Of a DNA stretch of 5,881 nt, positions 1 to 5,407 are shown one piece after another (the first letter of the stretch is position 1; each line of letters begins with the position of its first letter). The translations under genes were made by a program, and so were the position numbers. The notes under the pieces are model-generated. The model did no database searches and was not told where the DNA came from. It saw nothing but the letters and a program-made list of their open reading frames with translations. The stretch is from CAMQVM01 sp044433365. GTDB lineage: Bacteria > Bacteroidota > Bacteroidia > Bacteroidales > Rikenellaceae. Location of the stretch: contig JAWXTR010000133.1 of NCBI GenBank assembly GCA_044433365.1, positions 1-5,881 of the forward strand, read 5' to 3'.

Positions 1-195
1 AAAATCTTGAATAGTTTTACCCTCTGTAAAGCCATGAGCCAACAATTTATTGCCATTTATGTCATAGCAATCTGATTCGATTTCTTCTAAATATAAATCT
101 ATTCTATCTGACTGTTCTTGACAATCTGTAATCGTAAAATAATCCAACAAACCTGCTGGTAAAACTAAACTAAATAAACTGGAAATATCCCTCAT
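1..195 (-). CDS. Transposase N-terminal region (ISAon1-like), partial, cut by the window edge
   Basis: The minus strand is open from an ATG at 195-193 to the window edge, 65 codons without a stop. The product begins MRDISSLFSLVLPAGLLDYF and ends at HGFTEGKTIQDF. The pattern 'LPxGLLDYF', then 'LYLEE', then 'LLxxGFxxxxTIQDF' matches, from memory, the N-terminal part of Bacteroidota proteins labelled ISAon1 family transposase N-terminal region. In those elements this part is often a separate small ORF of roughly 100-120 residues, followed by the DDE catalytic portion; I infer the rest lies to the left of position 1. It would cut and rejoin the ends of its own insertion sequence. A good promoter candidate lies just upstream, and the leader is A/T-rich with no Shine-Dalgarno. 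Whether the element is intact cannot be judged here, and no terminal inverted repeat could be identified. Family assignment rests on about 65 residues. Confidence 0.72.
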   Translation of the reverse strand, partial: MRDISSLFSLVLPAGLLDYFTITDCQEQSDRIDLYLEEIESDCYDINGNKLLAHGFTEGKTIQDF

Positions 196-224
196 AAAAA
201 CCTTTTTTAATCTCTAAATATCTG

Positions 225-256
225 CAAAAATATAAACTTGTTGGAAATTTTACAAC
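225..256 (-). promoter_or_regulatory. Promoter candidate for the transposase gene
   Basis: Read on the minus strand there is a TATTTTTG at 232-225, a full match to the Bacteroidota -7 consensus TAnnTTTG. A GTTG at 256-253 lies 20 nt upstream, a 3-of-4 match to the -33 TTTG box at the usual spacing. Transcription would start near 218, giving a leader of about 23 nt before the ATG at 195. This is pattern matching only, in A/T-rich DNA where chance hits occur. Confidence 0.5.
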
Positions 257-303
257 ATTTTTTGAGAAAGAGCCGCAATTTTTCAATTCGGTAAAAGAAA
301 AAC

Positions 304-428
304 GTTATGTTTTTAAAAAAAAGGTTTAAAACAATTCGGGGTGTTGTTTTCAGACGTAGCAGGGCTACGTCTCTACCTATGCGGTGTTATGTTTAAAAAA
401 AGGGGGTTGAAAACAATTCGGGGGTGTT
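304..428. repeat. Pair of imperfect ~42-bp direct repeats (304-345 and 386-428)
   Basis: Both copies run GTTATGTTT, then an A-run, then GG(GGG)TT, then AAAACAATTCGGGG, then TGTT. They differ by a few substitutions and by the length of the A- and G-runs, and start 82 bp apart. A shorter relative, the octamer CAATTCGG, also occurs at 284-291, so this octamer appears three times (284, 332, 414). A palindrome sits between the two copies. Closeness to the transposase start suggests an insertion-sequence end or a small non-autonomous element, but no target-site duplication could be defined. Confidence 0.6.
352..372. repeat. Perfect 9-bp inverted repeat (hairpin) between the direct repeats
   Basis: AGACGTAGC at 352-360 is the exact reverse complement of GCTACGTCT at 364-372, with a 3-nt loop AGG. 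The right arm continues as CTAC. Short palindromes built on GTAGAGACG...CGTCTCTAC recur as interspersed repeats in several bacterial genomes, as far as I recall, and this is plausibly one such copy. No T-run follows on either strand, so it is not a typical terminator. Confidence 0.65.
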
Positions 429-451
429 TACCTGTGTTTGATTACAGACGT

Positions 452-489
452 TGAACCCAACATTTGTAAGCATTGCAAATAAGGGTTCA
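452..489. repeat. Nested hairpin
   Basis: An outer arm TGAACCC (452-458) pairs with GGGTTCA (483-489), and an inner arm ATTTG (462-466) pairs with CAAAT (476-480). They are separated by 3-nt and 2-nt internal loops and close on a 9-nt loop. CAGA at 445-448 and a TCTG near 498-502 could extend the structure loosely. No poly-U tail follows. It may be a folded element of a MITE or of an uncharacterised RNA; nothing indicates function. Confidence 0.5.
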
Positions 490-570
490 TTTTCAAAATC
501 TGTTGTTATGAATTAAAATTTGTGGCTCCATTTTATGGCTTATTCCAAAACCATTTTTACGGATTCGTAT

Positions 571-593
571 CACAATTTTCTTTGAAAATTGTG
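571..593. repeat. 10-bp hairpin with 3-nt loop
   Basis: CACAATTTTC (571-580) is perfectly complementary to GAAAATTGTG (584-593) around a TTT loop. The stem is mostly A/T and is not followed by a U-tract on either strand. It belongs to the hairpin series of this spacer. Confidence 0.55.
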
Positions 594-635
594 TGCTCAG
601 TGGTCTTTGAAGAGCGATGAAGGCATGTTTTTGTT

Positions 636-653
636 CACTTTTTTTAAAAAGTG
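636..653. repeat. 8-bp A/T-rich inverted repeat
   Basis: CACTTTTT (636-643) pairs with AAAAAGTG (646-653) around two central T residues. The very short loop means the inner A-T pairs would probably open in RNA. It could be a symmetric protein-binding site or chance in an A/T-rich stretch. Confidence 0.35.
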
Positions 654-671
654 TTAAATAAAGTTTTTTTT

Positions 672-713
672 ATTACCTCCATTTTTGCACAAAAGTGCAA
701 AAATGGAGGTAAT
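672..713. repeat. Perfect 19-bp stem-loop
   Basis: ATTACCTCCATTTTTGCAC (672-690) is the exact reverse complement of positions 695-713, with a 4-nt AAAA loop. This is the longest perfect hairpin in the window. It lies about 190 nt downstream of the cstA stop and could protect or end that transcript. However, the minus-strand flank beyond the hairpin is an A-run rather than a U-run, and the plus-strand flank has only a short UUU, so a classic intrinsic terminator is not supported. The left arm contains ACCTCC, the anti-Shine-Dalgarno core. It is probably a palindromic repeat element. Confidence 0.75.
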
Positions 714-826
714 TTAGAGGTTTTGCAGACAGCTAAATATTTGTATATTAACTTGATAATAGTTTTGCCAATGATCCTAGGGATTAGAGACTATAGAAAT
801 ATAAAACAATAACGTATCTATTCTTT

Positions 827-902
827 AACCTCTACCCCTAACCTCTACCCTCTAACCTCTAACCCCTAATCTCTAACCCCTAATCTCTAACCCCTAATCT
901 CT
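827..902. repeat. Heptanucleotide tandem array abutting the cstA stop codon
   Basis: Eleven near-7-nt units are read on the plus strand. From 861 they alternate strictly as AACCCCT-AATCTCT, giving three identical 14-bp copies (861-874, 875-888, 889-902). The units from 827 to 860 are more degenerate (AACCTCT, ACCCCT, AACCTCT, ACCCTCT, AACCTCT). The array ends two bases before the cstA stop codon. In the cstA mRNA it would read as alternating AGAGATT and AGGGGTT, a G-rich, telomere-like sequence. Expansion by slippage is the likely origin, the uniform units next to the gene being the youngest. No protein is encoded. Confidence 0.85.
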
Positions 903-904
903 AA

Positions 905-2302
905 TTAAGCCTTTTTAAAAAATAAGGCTGTAATTGTAATATCTACAGCTAAAGCAATTGCGAGAGATATATTGTAGTTAAGTTCAAATCCTTGATTTGA
1001 GATAAGGATAAATAGTGTAACTACAAAGGTCATAATAACTGCTGGAATCAAGAATAACATTAGATATTTTGATTGACGCATATATGTGCAGATAGCCCAA
1101 AGTGCAAAGGCTGCTAAAACTTGGTTAAACCAAGCGAAATAACGCCAAATAATATCAAAATTAATTTGTGTAAGAGCAAAGGCAACAATAAAAATAGGAA
1201 TAGAGAGGATTACACGATTCATAACCTTTTTTTGGTCAGTTTTGATATAGTCTGCTCCGATTAATCGAGCCATACGAAGGGCGGTATCACCAGTAGAGAT
1301 AGGGGCAAAAACAACACCTAAAATAACCAACATAATGCCAAATGTGCCAAGAGATGTTGAAGTTATTTTATCAATAATTGCGGCTGCACTACCTTTTGTC
1401 TCCACAATTACCTCGTTTAATCCATCTACACCACCAAAGAACGACATAGCAATAGCCGCCCAGATAAGAGCCACGATACTCTCGCTAATCATAGCACCAT
1501 AAAATACAGGTTTACACTCTTTTTCGCTGTTCATACAACGAGCCATAAGAGGTGATTGAGTGGTGTGGAAACCAGAGATTGCACCACAAGCAATTGTAAT
1601 GAGTAGAGTAGGGATAATAGGGAAGCTCTCTTTGTCAGGTCGATAGTTTTCAAACGATAGCTCAGGAATATTTGCATAGTGACCATGGCTAAATATTACA
1701 TACAACATAAGAATCGCCATTAAAAACAGAACAATACCAAAGATAGGGTATATTTTGCCAATAATTTTGTCGATAGGTAGTAGTGTAGCAAGCATGTAAT
1801 ATGCAAAAATTATTATAAGCCATACTGTTTTATCTAAACCAGTATAACCCGAAAGCACATCGGCAGGTCCCGACATAAACACTGTACCTACAAGTATCAT
1901 AAGTATCAATGTAAAGATACGCATAGTGTGTTTTACACTTATTCCAAGATATTTTCCAACCACATCAGGGAAGTTTATACCATCATTACGAAGCGATATA
2001 ACTCCAGCAGCAAAATCTTGAACAGCACCAAGAAAAATACCTCCAACGGTAATCCAAATAAATGCAACAGGACCGTAAGCAGCACCTAAAATAGCACCAA
2101 AAATTGGTCCAAGACCTGCAATATTCAGAAATTGGATTAAAAATGTTTTCCAAATTGGCATTGGAACATAGTCCAAACCATCGGCTAAAGTTTTTGATGG
2201 AACAGGGGCAGAAGGATCTATTCCTATCGCTTTTTCCATTAGTTTACCATAGGTAAAATAGGCTACAATAAGTAGCGCAAGACAGATTAAAAATGTAATC
2301 AT
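905..2302 (-). CDS. cstA: CstA-family carbon starvation protein (short form), probable pyruvate/peptide transporter
   Basis: A 465-residue inner-membrane protein with about 12-13 hydrophobic segments and no cleavable signal beyond the first helix. Family signatures are clear: a first helix ending in YFTYGKLMEK (15-24), FLNIAGLGPIFGAILGAAYG (58-77), GAVQDFAAG (92-100), SGFHTTQSPLMAR (243-255), FAPISTGDTALRMAR (332-346) and WRYFAWFNQ (386-394). The characterised E. coli members CstA and BtsT take up pyruvate (CstA also peptides) and are about 700 residues; this protein belongs to the shorter ~470-residue forms common in Bacteroidota, so the length is not a truncation. The exact substrate is not shown by the sequence. 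The ATG at 2302 opens the first helix directly; no Shine-Dalgarno is seen. It is the last of three same-strand genes, 117 nt after the peptidase gene. No BtsSR-type sensor or regulator gene is in view, and I found no clear promoter of its own. Confidence 0.92.
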   Translation of the reverse strand: MITFLICLALLIVAYFTYGKLMEKAIGIDPSAPVPSKTLADGLDYVPMPIWKTFLIQFLNIAGLGPIFGAILGAAYGPVAFIWITVGGIFLGAVQDFAAGVISLRNDGINFPDVVGKYLGISVKHTMRIFTLILMILVGTVFMSGPADVLSGYTGLDKTVWLIIIFAYYMLATLLPIDKIIGKIYPIFGIVLFLMAILMLYVIFSHGHYANIPELSFENYRPDKESFPIIPTLLITIACGAISGFHTTQSPLMARCMNSEKECKPVFYGAMISESIVALIWAAIAMSFFGGVDGLNEVIVETKGSAAAIIDKITSTSLGTFGIMLVILGVVFAPISTGDTALRMARLIGADYIKTDQKKVMNRVILSIPIFIVAFALTQINFDIIWRYFAWFNQVLAAFALWAICTYMRQSKYLMLFLIPAVIMTFVVTLFILISNQGFELNYNISLAIALAVDITITALFFKKA

Positions 2303-2321
2303 AATTTATTTAGGTTAAGTA

Positions 2322-2417
2322 TTTAGGGAACTTCTAAAATCTCTCAAAATCTTTCAAAATCCAAAATTTAGAACTACCCTTATAAAATATAAAAATTCAG
2401 TTTTAGAACTCCCCTTG
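2322..2417. repeat. Hairpin repeat, copy A, plus a partial copy, in the peptidase-cstA gap
   Basis: The unit at 2322-2380 begins TTTAGGGAACTTCTAAAATC and contains three tandem decamers at 2332-2341, 2342-2351 and 2352-2361 (TTCTAAAATC, TCTCAAAATC, TTTCAAAATC). It closes with TTTAGAACTACCCT, which pairs imperfectly with the start to make a hairpin. A partial copy of the closing arm, TTTAGAACTCCCCTT, recurs at 2402-2417, 35 bp further on, reaching almost to the peptidase stop codon. The same element occurs inverted at 3183-3231. It lies in the leader of cstA on the transcribed strand, so it may affect readthrough or message stability; no function is demonstrated. Confidence 0.7.
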
Positions 2418-2419
2418 TA

Positions 2420-3169
2420 TTATCGACGAGTTGAGATTGTATCGTTAAGCAATTTTTTACGTCTCTCCCAATCGGGCATTTCCATAGTAAGAGTGTTGTA
2501 GAAACGTGGAGAGTGGTCGTGATGCAAAAGATGGCAAAGCTCGTGCATAATAATATATTCGATACACTCCAAAGGCGCACGCACCAAATCTATATTTAAT
2601 CTAATTGCTCCTTTTGAGGTGCACAATCCCCAAAAACTTTTAACATATTTATATTCTAAAGATTTTGGCATTACATTGTGTCTCTCAGAGAAAGCAAAAG
2701 TAATATCGGTAAATATGGGAGTTATCAGTTCGTTAGCCTTATTTTCATACCAAACTCTCAATATCGGCTCCATATACTCTGGAGCAACTGTTGTGACATA
2801 TATAAAATTATCATCACACTCCACTCGGCTTTGCGAGCCTTTAACAAATTTTAAGGTGTAAGTTTTGCCAAGTAGTAGATGTGAAGAGCCGTCAATGTAG
2901 CTTCTCACTGGTATTTTTTCTTGAGCAGAAGAGAGTTTATCTATAGATTTTTGAATCCAATTCACCTTTTCTGATACAAATTTCTCGGCATAAGAGGGAC
3001 TATATCCAATCGGTAACTTTACAATTACCATCATATCTTTACCTCGTACCTGCATCGATATAGTTTTTCTGATAGAGTAGTGAACTTCGTAATTAATCAC
3101 AATATCGCCCACTTTATATATACAATCTTTGATTGTCCTCCCGCCACTATTTATATTTGTAACTGCCAT
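2420..3169 (-). CDS. YgjP/DUF45-type M48-like zinc metallopeptidase
   Basis: A 249-residue predicted cytoplasmic protein of the YgjP-like family (DUF45). The zinc site is HELCH at 209-213 (His209, Glu210, His213), with His219 in HSPRF as the likely third ligand. The preceding WGLCTSKGAIRLN (180-192) is the family signature leading into the catalytic helix, and a C-terminal MPDWERRKKLL follows. Length is typical (about 230-250). Cellular substrates of this family are poorly known; in some genomes it sits beside type I restriction genes, which is not the case here. I chose the ATG at 3169, giving MAVTNINSGG. The frame can be extended to a TTG at 3205, but those 12 codons are encoded within the upstream repeat element and are not credible. 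The leader is A/T-rich with no Shine-Dalgarno. It lies 75 nt after ligA and 117 nt before cstA, bracketed by inverted repeats. Confidence 0.88.
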   Translation of the reverse strand: MAVTNINSGGRTIKDCIYKVGDIVINYEVHYSIRKTISMQVRGKDMMVIVKLPIGYSPSYAEKFVSEKVNWIQKSIDKLSSAQEKIPVRSYIDGSSHLLLGKTYTLKFVKGSQSRVECDDNFIYVTTVAPEYMEPILRVWYENKANELITPIFTDITFAFSERHNVMPKSLEYKYVKSFWGLCTSKGAIRLNIDLVRAPLECIEYIIMHELCHLLHHDHSPRFYNTLTMEMPDWERRKKLLNDTISTRR

Positions 3170-3182
3170 ATCTTTAAAATAA

Positions 3183-3231
3183 AGGAGGGTTCTAAAATCT
3201 ATCAAAATTCCGATTTTAGAAGTTCCCTAAA
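3183..3231. repeat. Hairpin repeat, copy B (inverted), in the ligA-peptidase gap
   Basis: Positions 3212-3231 are the exact reverse complement of 2322-2341 (20 of 20). Internally, TTCTAAAATC (3190-3199) pairs with GATTTTAGAA (3212-3221). In the minus-strand transcript the stem extends by AGGG/CCCT to 14 bp with a 3-nt bulge and a 12-nt loop. It contains two of the decamer units, one fewer than copy A. Lying 13 nt beyond the ligA stop and followed in RNA by CCUUUAUUUU, it might act as a weak terminator or attenuator between ligA and the peptidase gene. The U-tract is broken, so this is only a possibility. Confidence 0.7.
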
Positions 3232-3244
3232 ATTTTATACTCAT

Positions 3245-5242
3245 TTACGACTCCAACATCGCCACTAAATCTTCCTCATTAAGAATCGGAATCCCTAATT
3301 TCTCTGCTTTTTGTAGCTTCGCTGGTCCCATCTTATCACCAGCTACAATAAACGACGTTTTTGATGATATAGAACTAGAATTTTTACCTCCATGTTTTTC
3401 GATAAGCTCTTTAATCTGGTCACGAGAAAAAAGGCTAAAGCTACCTGAAACTACCACCGTTTTACCCTCTAAAGAGCTAGAAAGCAGCTCTTTTTCCTCC
3501 TCTTTCATCGACACACCATACGAACTTAATCGCTCAACTATATCTCTATTTTCGTTGTCAGCAAAAAAGTTGATAATGCTTTCGGCAATTATCACCCCTA
3601 CCTCTTCTACCTCTAAAAGCCTCTCACAAGTGGCATCCATTATCGCAGAGAGCGATTTAAAATGCGCTGCAATTTTTTTAGCAGTAGTCTCGCCTACATA
3701 TCTAATGCCTATAGCGTATAGAACCTTACTAAAAGCCACTGTTTTGCTCTTTTCGATGCTAGATATAATATTTGAAGCCGATTTTTCACCCATTCTATCG
3801 AGCATTATCAGCTCTTCGTGTTTTAAAATGTAGAGATCAGCAATGTTTTCAACTAGTCCGTTTTTAAAAAGCAACTCTACAGTCTCTTCGCCTAGTGAGT
3901 CGATATTCATCGCTTTTCTTGATATAAAGTGCACTATTTTCCCCACAATTTGCGGAGGGCAGTGGAGTGAGTTTCGGCAGTAGTGCTTAGCTTCGCTCTC
4001 CTCTTTAGTAAGAGGTGCACCACAAGCAGGACAAGAGCTAATATACTCTATAGGTTCACTAAAAAGTGTTCGTTTCGATAGGTCAACACCTGTAATTTTA
4101 GGAATAATCTCACCCCCTTTTTCAACGTATACCAAATCTCCAATACGAATATCTAAAAGTGCAATTTGCTCTGCATTGTGAAGCGAAGCACGTTTTACGA
4201 CAGTTCCAGCTAGCTTTACAGGCTCCAAATTTGCTACAGGGGTGATAGCACCTGTGCGCCCAACTTGAAAATCTACCGAAAGCAGCTCTGTGAGTGCTCT
4301 TTCAGCCTTAAATTTGTAGGCAACAGCCCATTTTGGAGCTTTTGCGGTAAAACCTAACTTTTTTTGGGCTATAAAGCTGTTTAGCTTTATCACCATGCCA
4401 TCGGTATCGTAAGGGAGCGTTTTGCGCTTTTTATCCCATTTTTCGATATGTTTTACCACCTCTTTTATTGATGAAAAGGTCGCAGTATCTGCTGAGATTT
4501 TAAATCCCCAACTTTTCATCGCATTTAGAGCCTCGGTGTGTTTTTGAAAAGGGATATAATCGGCATAAAATGCGTATAAAATACAATCTAAATTACGGGA
4601 AGCAACCTCTTTGGAGTTTTGTAGCTTTAAAGTGCCTGCCGCAGCATTACGAGGATTTGCAAATGGAGCGTGACCAATCTCTTCACGTTCGCTGTTTAGT
4701 GCATCAAATGAGCTATGTGGCATAAACACCTCGCCTCTTACCTCAAAAAAATCGGGATAGCTCTCGCCATGAAGTTTTAGAGGTATAGTTTTGATTGTGC
4801 GGATATTTGCAGTGACATCATCGCCCACCGATCCATCGCCACGAGTAACCGCTCTGACTAATGAACCATTTTGGTAGGTTAAAGATATTGCGCTACCATC
4901 AAATTTTAGCTCACACACATATTCAATATCCTCTTTGTTAATCTCTTTGAGTGCTCTAGTTTCAAAGTCGTTTAATTCATCACTATTGTAACTGTTTGAT
5001 AATGACAACATAGGATGGCGATGTGCCACTTGTTTAAACCCCTGTTCTATATCGCTACCTACACGCTGAGTTGGTGAATTTGGGTCAAAAAGAAGAGGAT
5101 TTTCATCCTCAAGTGTTTGAAGTTCTCTAAGCAAAGCGTCAAATTCTTGGTCGCTAATTGTCGGTTGGTTTAAAACATAATAACGATAATTAAGTTCGTT
5201 AATCTTCTCACGTAAGAAATCTATCCTAGCTACTAAATCCAT
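3245..5242 (-). CDS. ligA: NAD-dependent DNA ligase LigA
   Basis: LigA seals nicks in duplex DNA during replication and repair, using NAD+ to adenylate an active-site lysine. Residues here count from the upstream ATG at 5278 (677 aa). The order is: N-terminal Ia domain with NYRYYVLNQPTISDQEFD (30-47); HPMLSLSNSY (88-97); catalytic Lys125 in CELKFDG; RGEVFMP (181-187); FANPRNAAAGTLK (206-218); TDGMVIK (292-298) and KWAVAYKFK (316-324); OB fold; four-Cys zinc finger Cys416, Cys419, Cys434, Cys440; helix-hairpin-helix region about 455-590; BRCT domain about 603-677. All key residues are present. I prefer the second ATG at 5242 (665 aa): MDLVARIDFLRE lines up with typical LigA starts, and a -7 promoter match lies between the two ATGs. 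The stop is TAA at 3245. First gene of the minus-strand run. Confidence 0.97.
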   Translation of the reverse strand: MDLVARIDFLREKINELNYRYYVLNQPTISDQEFDALLRELQTLEDENPLLFDPNSPTQRVGSDIEQGFKQVAHRHPMLSLSNSYNSDELNDFETRALKEINKEDIEYVCELKFDGSAISLTYQNGSLVRAVTRGDGSVGDDVTANIRTIKTIPLKLHGESYPDFFEVRGEVFMPHSSFDALNSEREEIGHAPFANPRNAAAGTLKLQNSKEVASRNLDCILYAFYADYIPFQKHTEALNAMKSWGFKISADTATFSSIKEVVKHIEKWDKKRKTLPYDTDGMVIKLNSFIAQKKLGFTAKAPKWAVAYKFKAERALTELLSVDFQVGRTGAITPVANLEPVKLAGTVVKRASLHNAEQIALLDIRIGDLVYVEKGGEIIPKITGVDLSKRTLFSEPIEYISSCPACGAPLTKEESEAKHYCRNSLHCPPQIVGKIVHFISRKAMNIDSLGEETVELLFKNGLVENIADLYILKHEELIMLDRMGEKSASNIISSIEKSKTVAFSKVLYAIGIRYVGETTAKKIAAHFKSLSAIMDATCERLLEVEEVGVIIAESIINFFADNENRDIVERLSSYGVSMKEEEKELLSSSLEGKTVVVSGSFSLFSRDQIKELIEKHGGKNSSSISSKTSFIVAGDKMGPAKLQKAEKLGIPILNEEDLVAMLES

Positions 5243-5265
5243 ATTTTTTTTGTCTATATTTGATA

Positions 5266-5273
5266 CAAAAATA
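5266..5273 (-). promoter_or_regulatory. Candidate -7 element for ligA
   Basis: On the minus strand TATTTTTG at 5273-5266 matches the Bacteroidota -7 consensus TAnnTTTG exactly. Transcription would begin near 5259, between the two possible ligA start codons, and would leave a leader of about 17 nt before the ATG at 5242. The -33 position has only a poor match (GTGG at 5297-5294), so the call is tentative. Confidence 0.35.
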
Positions 5274-5313
5274 GTCATTTTCTTCGGAAATTTCCACTTT
5301 TTTTGGCATAAGT

Positions 5314-5340
5314 AAAAAAAAAATAAAAAAAAAATTTTTG
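5314..5340. promoter_or_regulatory. Phased A-tracts in the divergent ligA/acidic-protein spacer
   Basis: Ten A residues (5314-5323), one T, ten A residues (5325-5334), then TTTTTG. Two A10 tracts 11 bp apart are expected to bend DNA. They sit immediately upstream of the promoter candidate for the plus-strand gene and about 40 bp upstream of the ligA -7 candidate, so they could act as an UP-like or architectural-protein site for one or both. Confidence 0.4.
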
Positions 5341-5365
5341 ATTTGTGAATTTTAGGTTATAATTG
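5337..5365 (+). promoter_or_regulatory. Promoter candidate for the acidic-protein gene
   Basis: TTTG at 5337-5340 matches the -33 box, and TATAATTG at 5358-5365 matches TAnnTTTG at all but one fixed position. The gap of 17 nt is at the short end of the accepted range. Transcription would start near 5372, giving a leader of about 36 nt. A second TTTG at 5342-5345 is too close to serve. Confidence 0.5.
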
Positions 5366-5407
5366 TAGTGCGAAACAGCAATAAAAACAGAAAAATTTAA
5401 TCATAAA

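Larger units (their letters stand above)
196..904. other. Gene-free, repeat- and hairpin-rich spacer
   Basis: This roughly 700-nt stretch between the transposase start and the cstA stop has no convincing coding frame. The longest frames I followed around 540-640 on the minus strand stop within a few dozen codons. It contains a promoter candidate, two direct repeats, five separate inverted repeats and a heptad array, each listed on its own. The part at 714-826 holds nothing I can name. The density of hairpins suggests remnants of non-autonomous mobile elements, or the non-coding end of the insertion sequence, rather than a lost gene. Confidence 0.6.

Noticed and set aside
304..489. CRISPR array or integron attC cluster
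   Set aside because: Only two long, imperfect repeats with an 82-bp period; no conserved spacer size, no cas genes, and no GTTRRRY/RYYYAAC attC core pairs.
540..645. Minus-strand open frames in the spacer, considered as a gene remnant
   Set aside because: All end within about 45 codons, span a hairpin and give no recognisable protein.
672..713. Intrinsic terminator for cstA
   Set aside because: The stem is excellent, but the minus-strand RNA beyond it is A-rich, not a U-tract, and it lies about 190 nt past the stop codon.
2303..2420. Separate promoter for cstA
   Set aside because: No TAnnTTTG match was found on the minus strand in the gap; only A/T-rich near-misses within the repeat.
2380..2861. 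Plus- and minus-strand frames overlapping the peptidase gene (2380-2580, 2619-2861)
   Set aside because: Both overlap a clearly coding M48-like gene in other frames and show low-complexity, non-conserved translations.
3170..3205. Extension of the metallopeptidase to a TTG start at 3205 (261 aa)
   Set aside because: The extra 12 codons start at TTG and are encoded largely within the intergenic hairpin repeat; the ATG at 3169 fits the family length.
3555..3833. 92-codon plus-strand frame inside ligA
   Set aside because: It is antisense to the conserved HhH/C-terminal part of LigA, has no family resemblance and no promoter signal.
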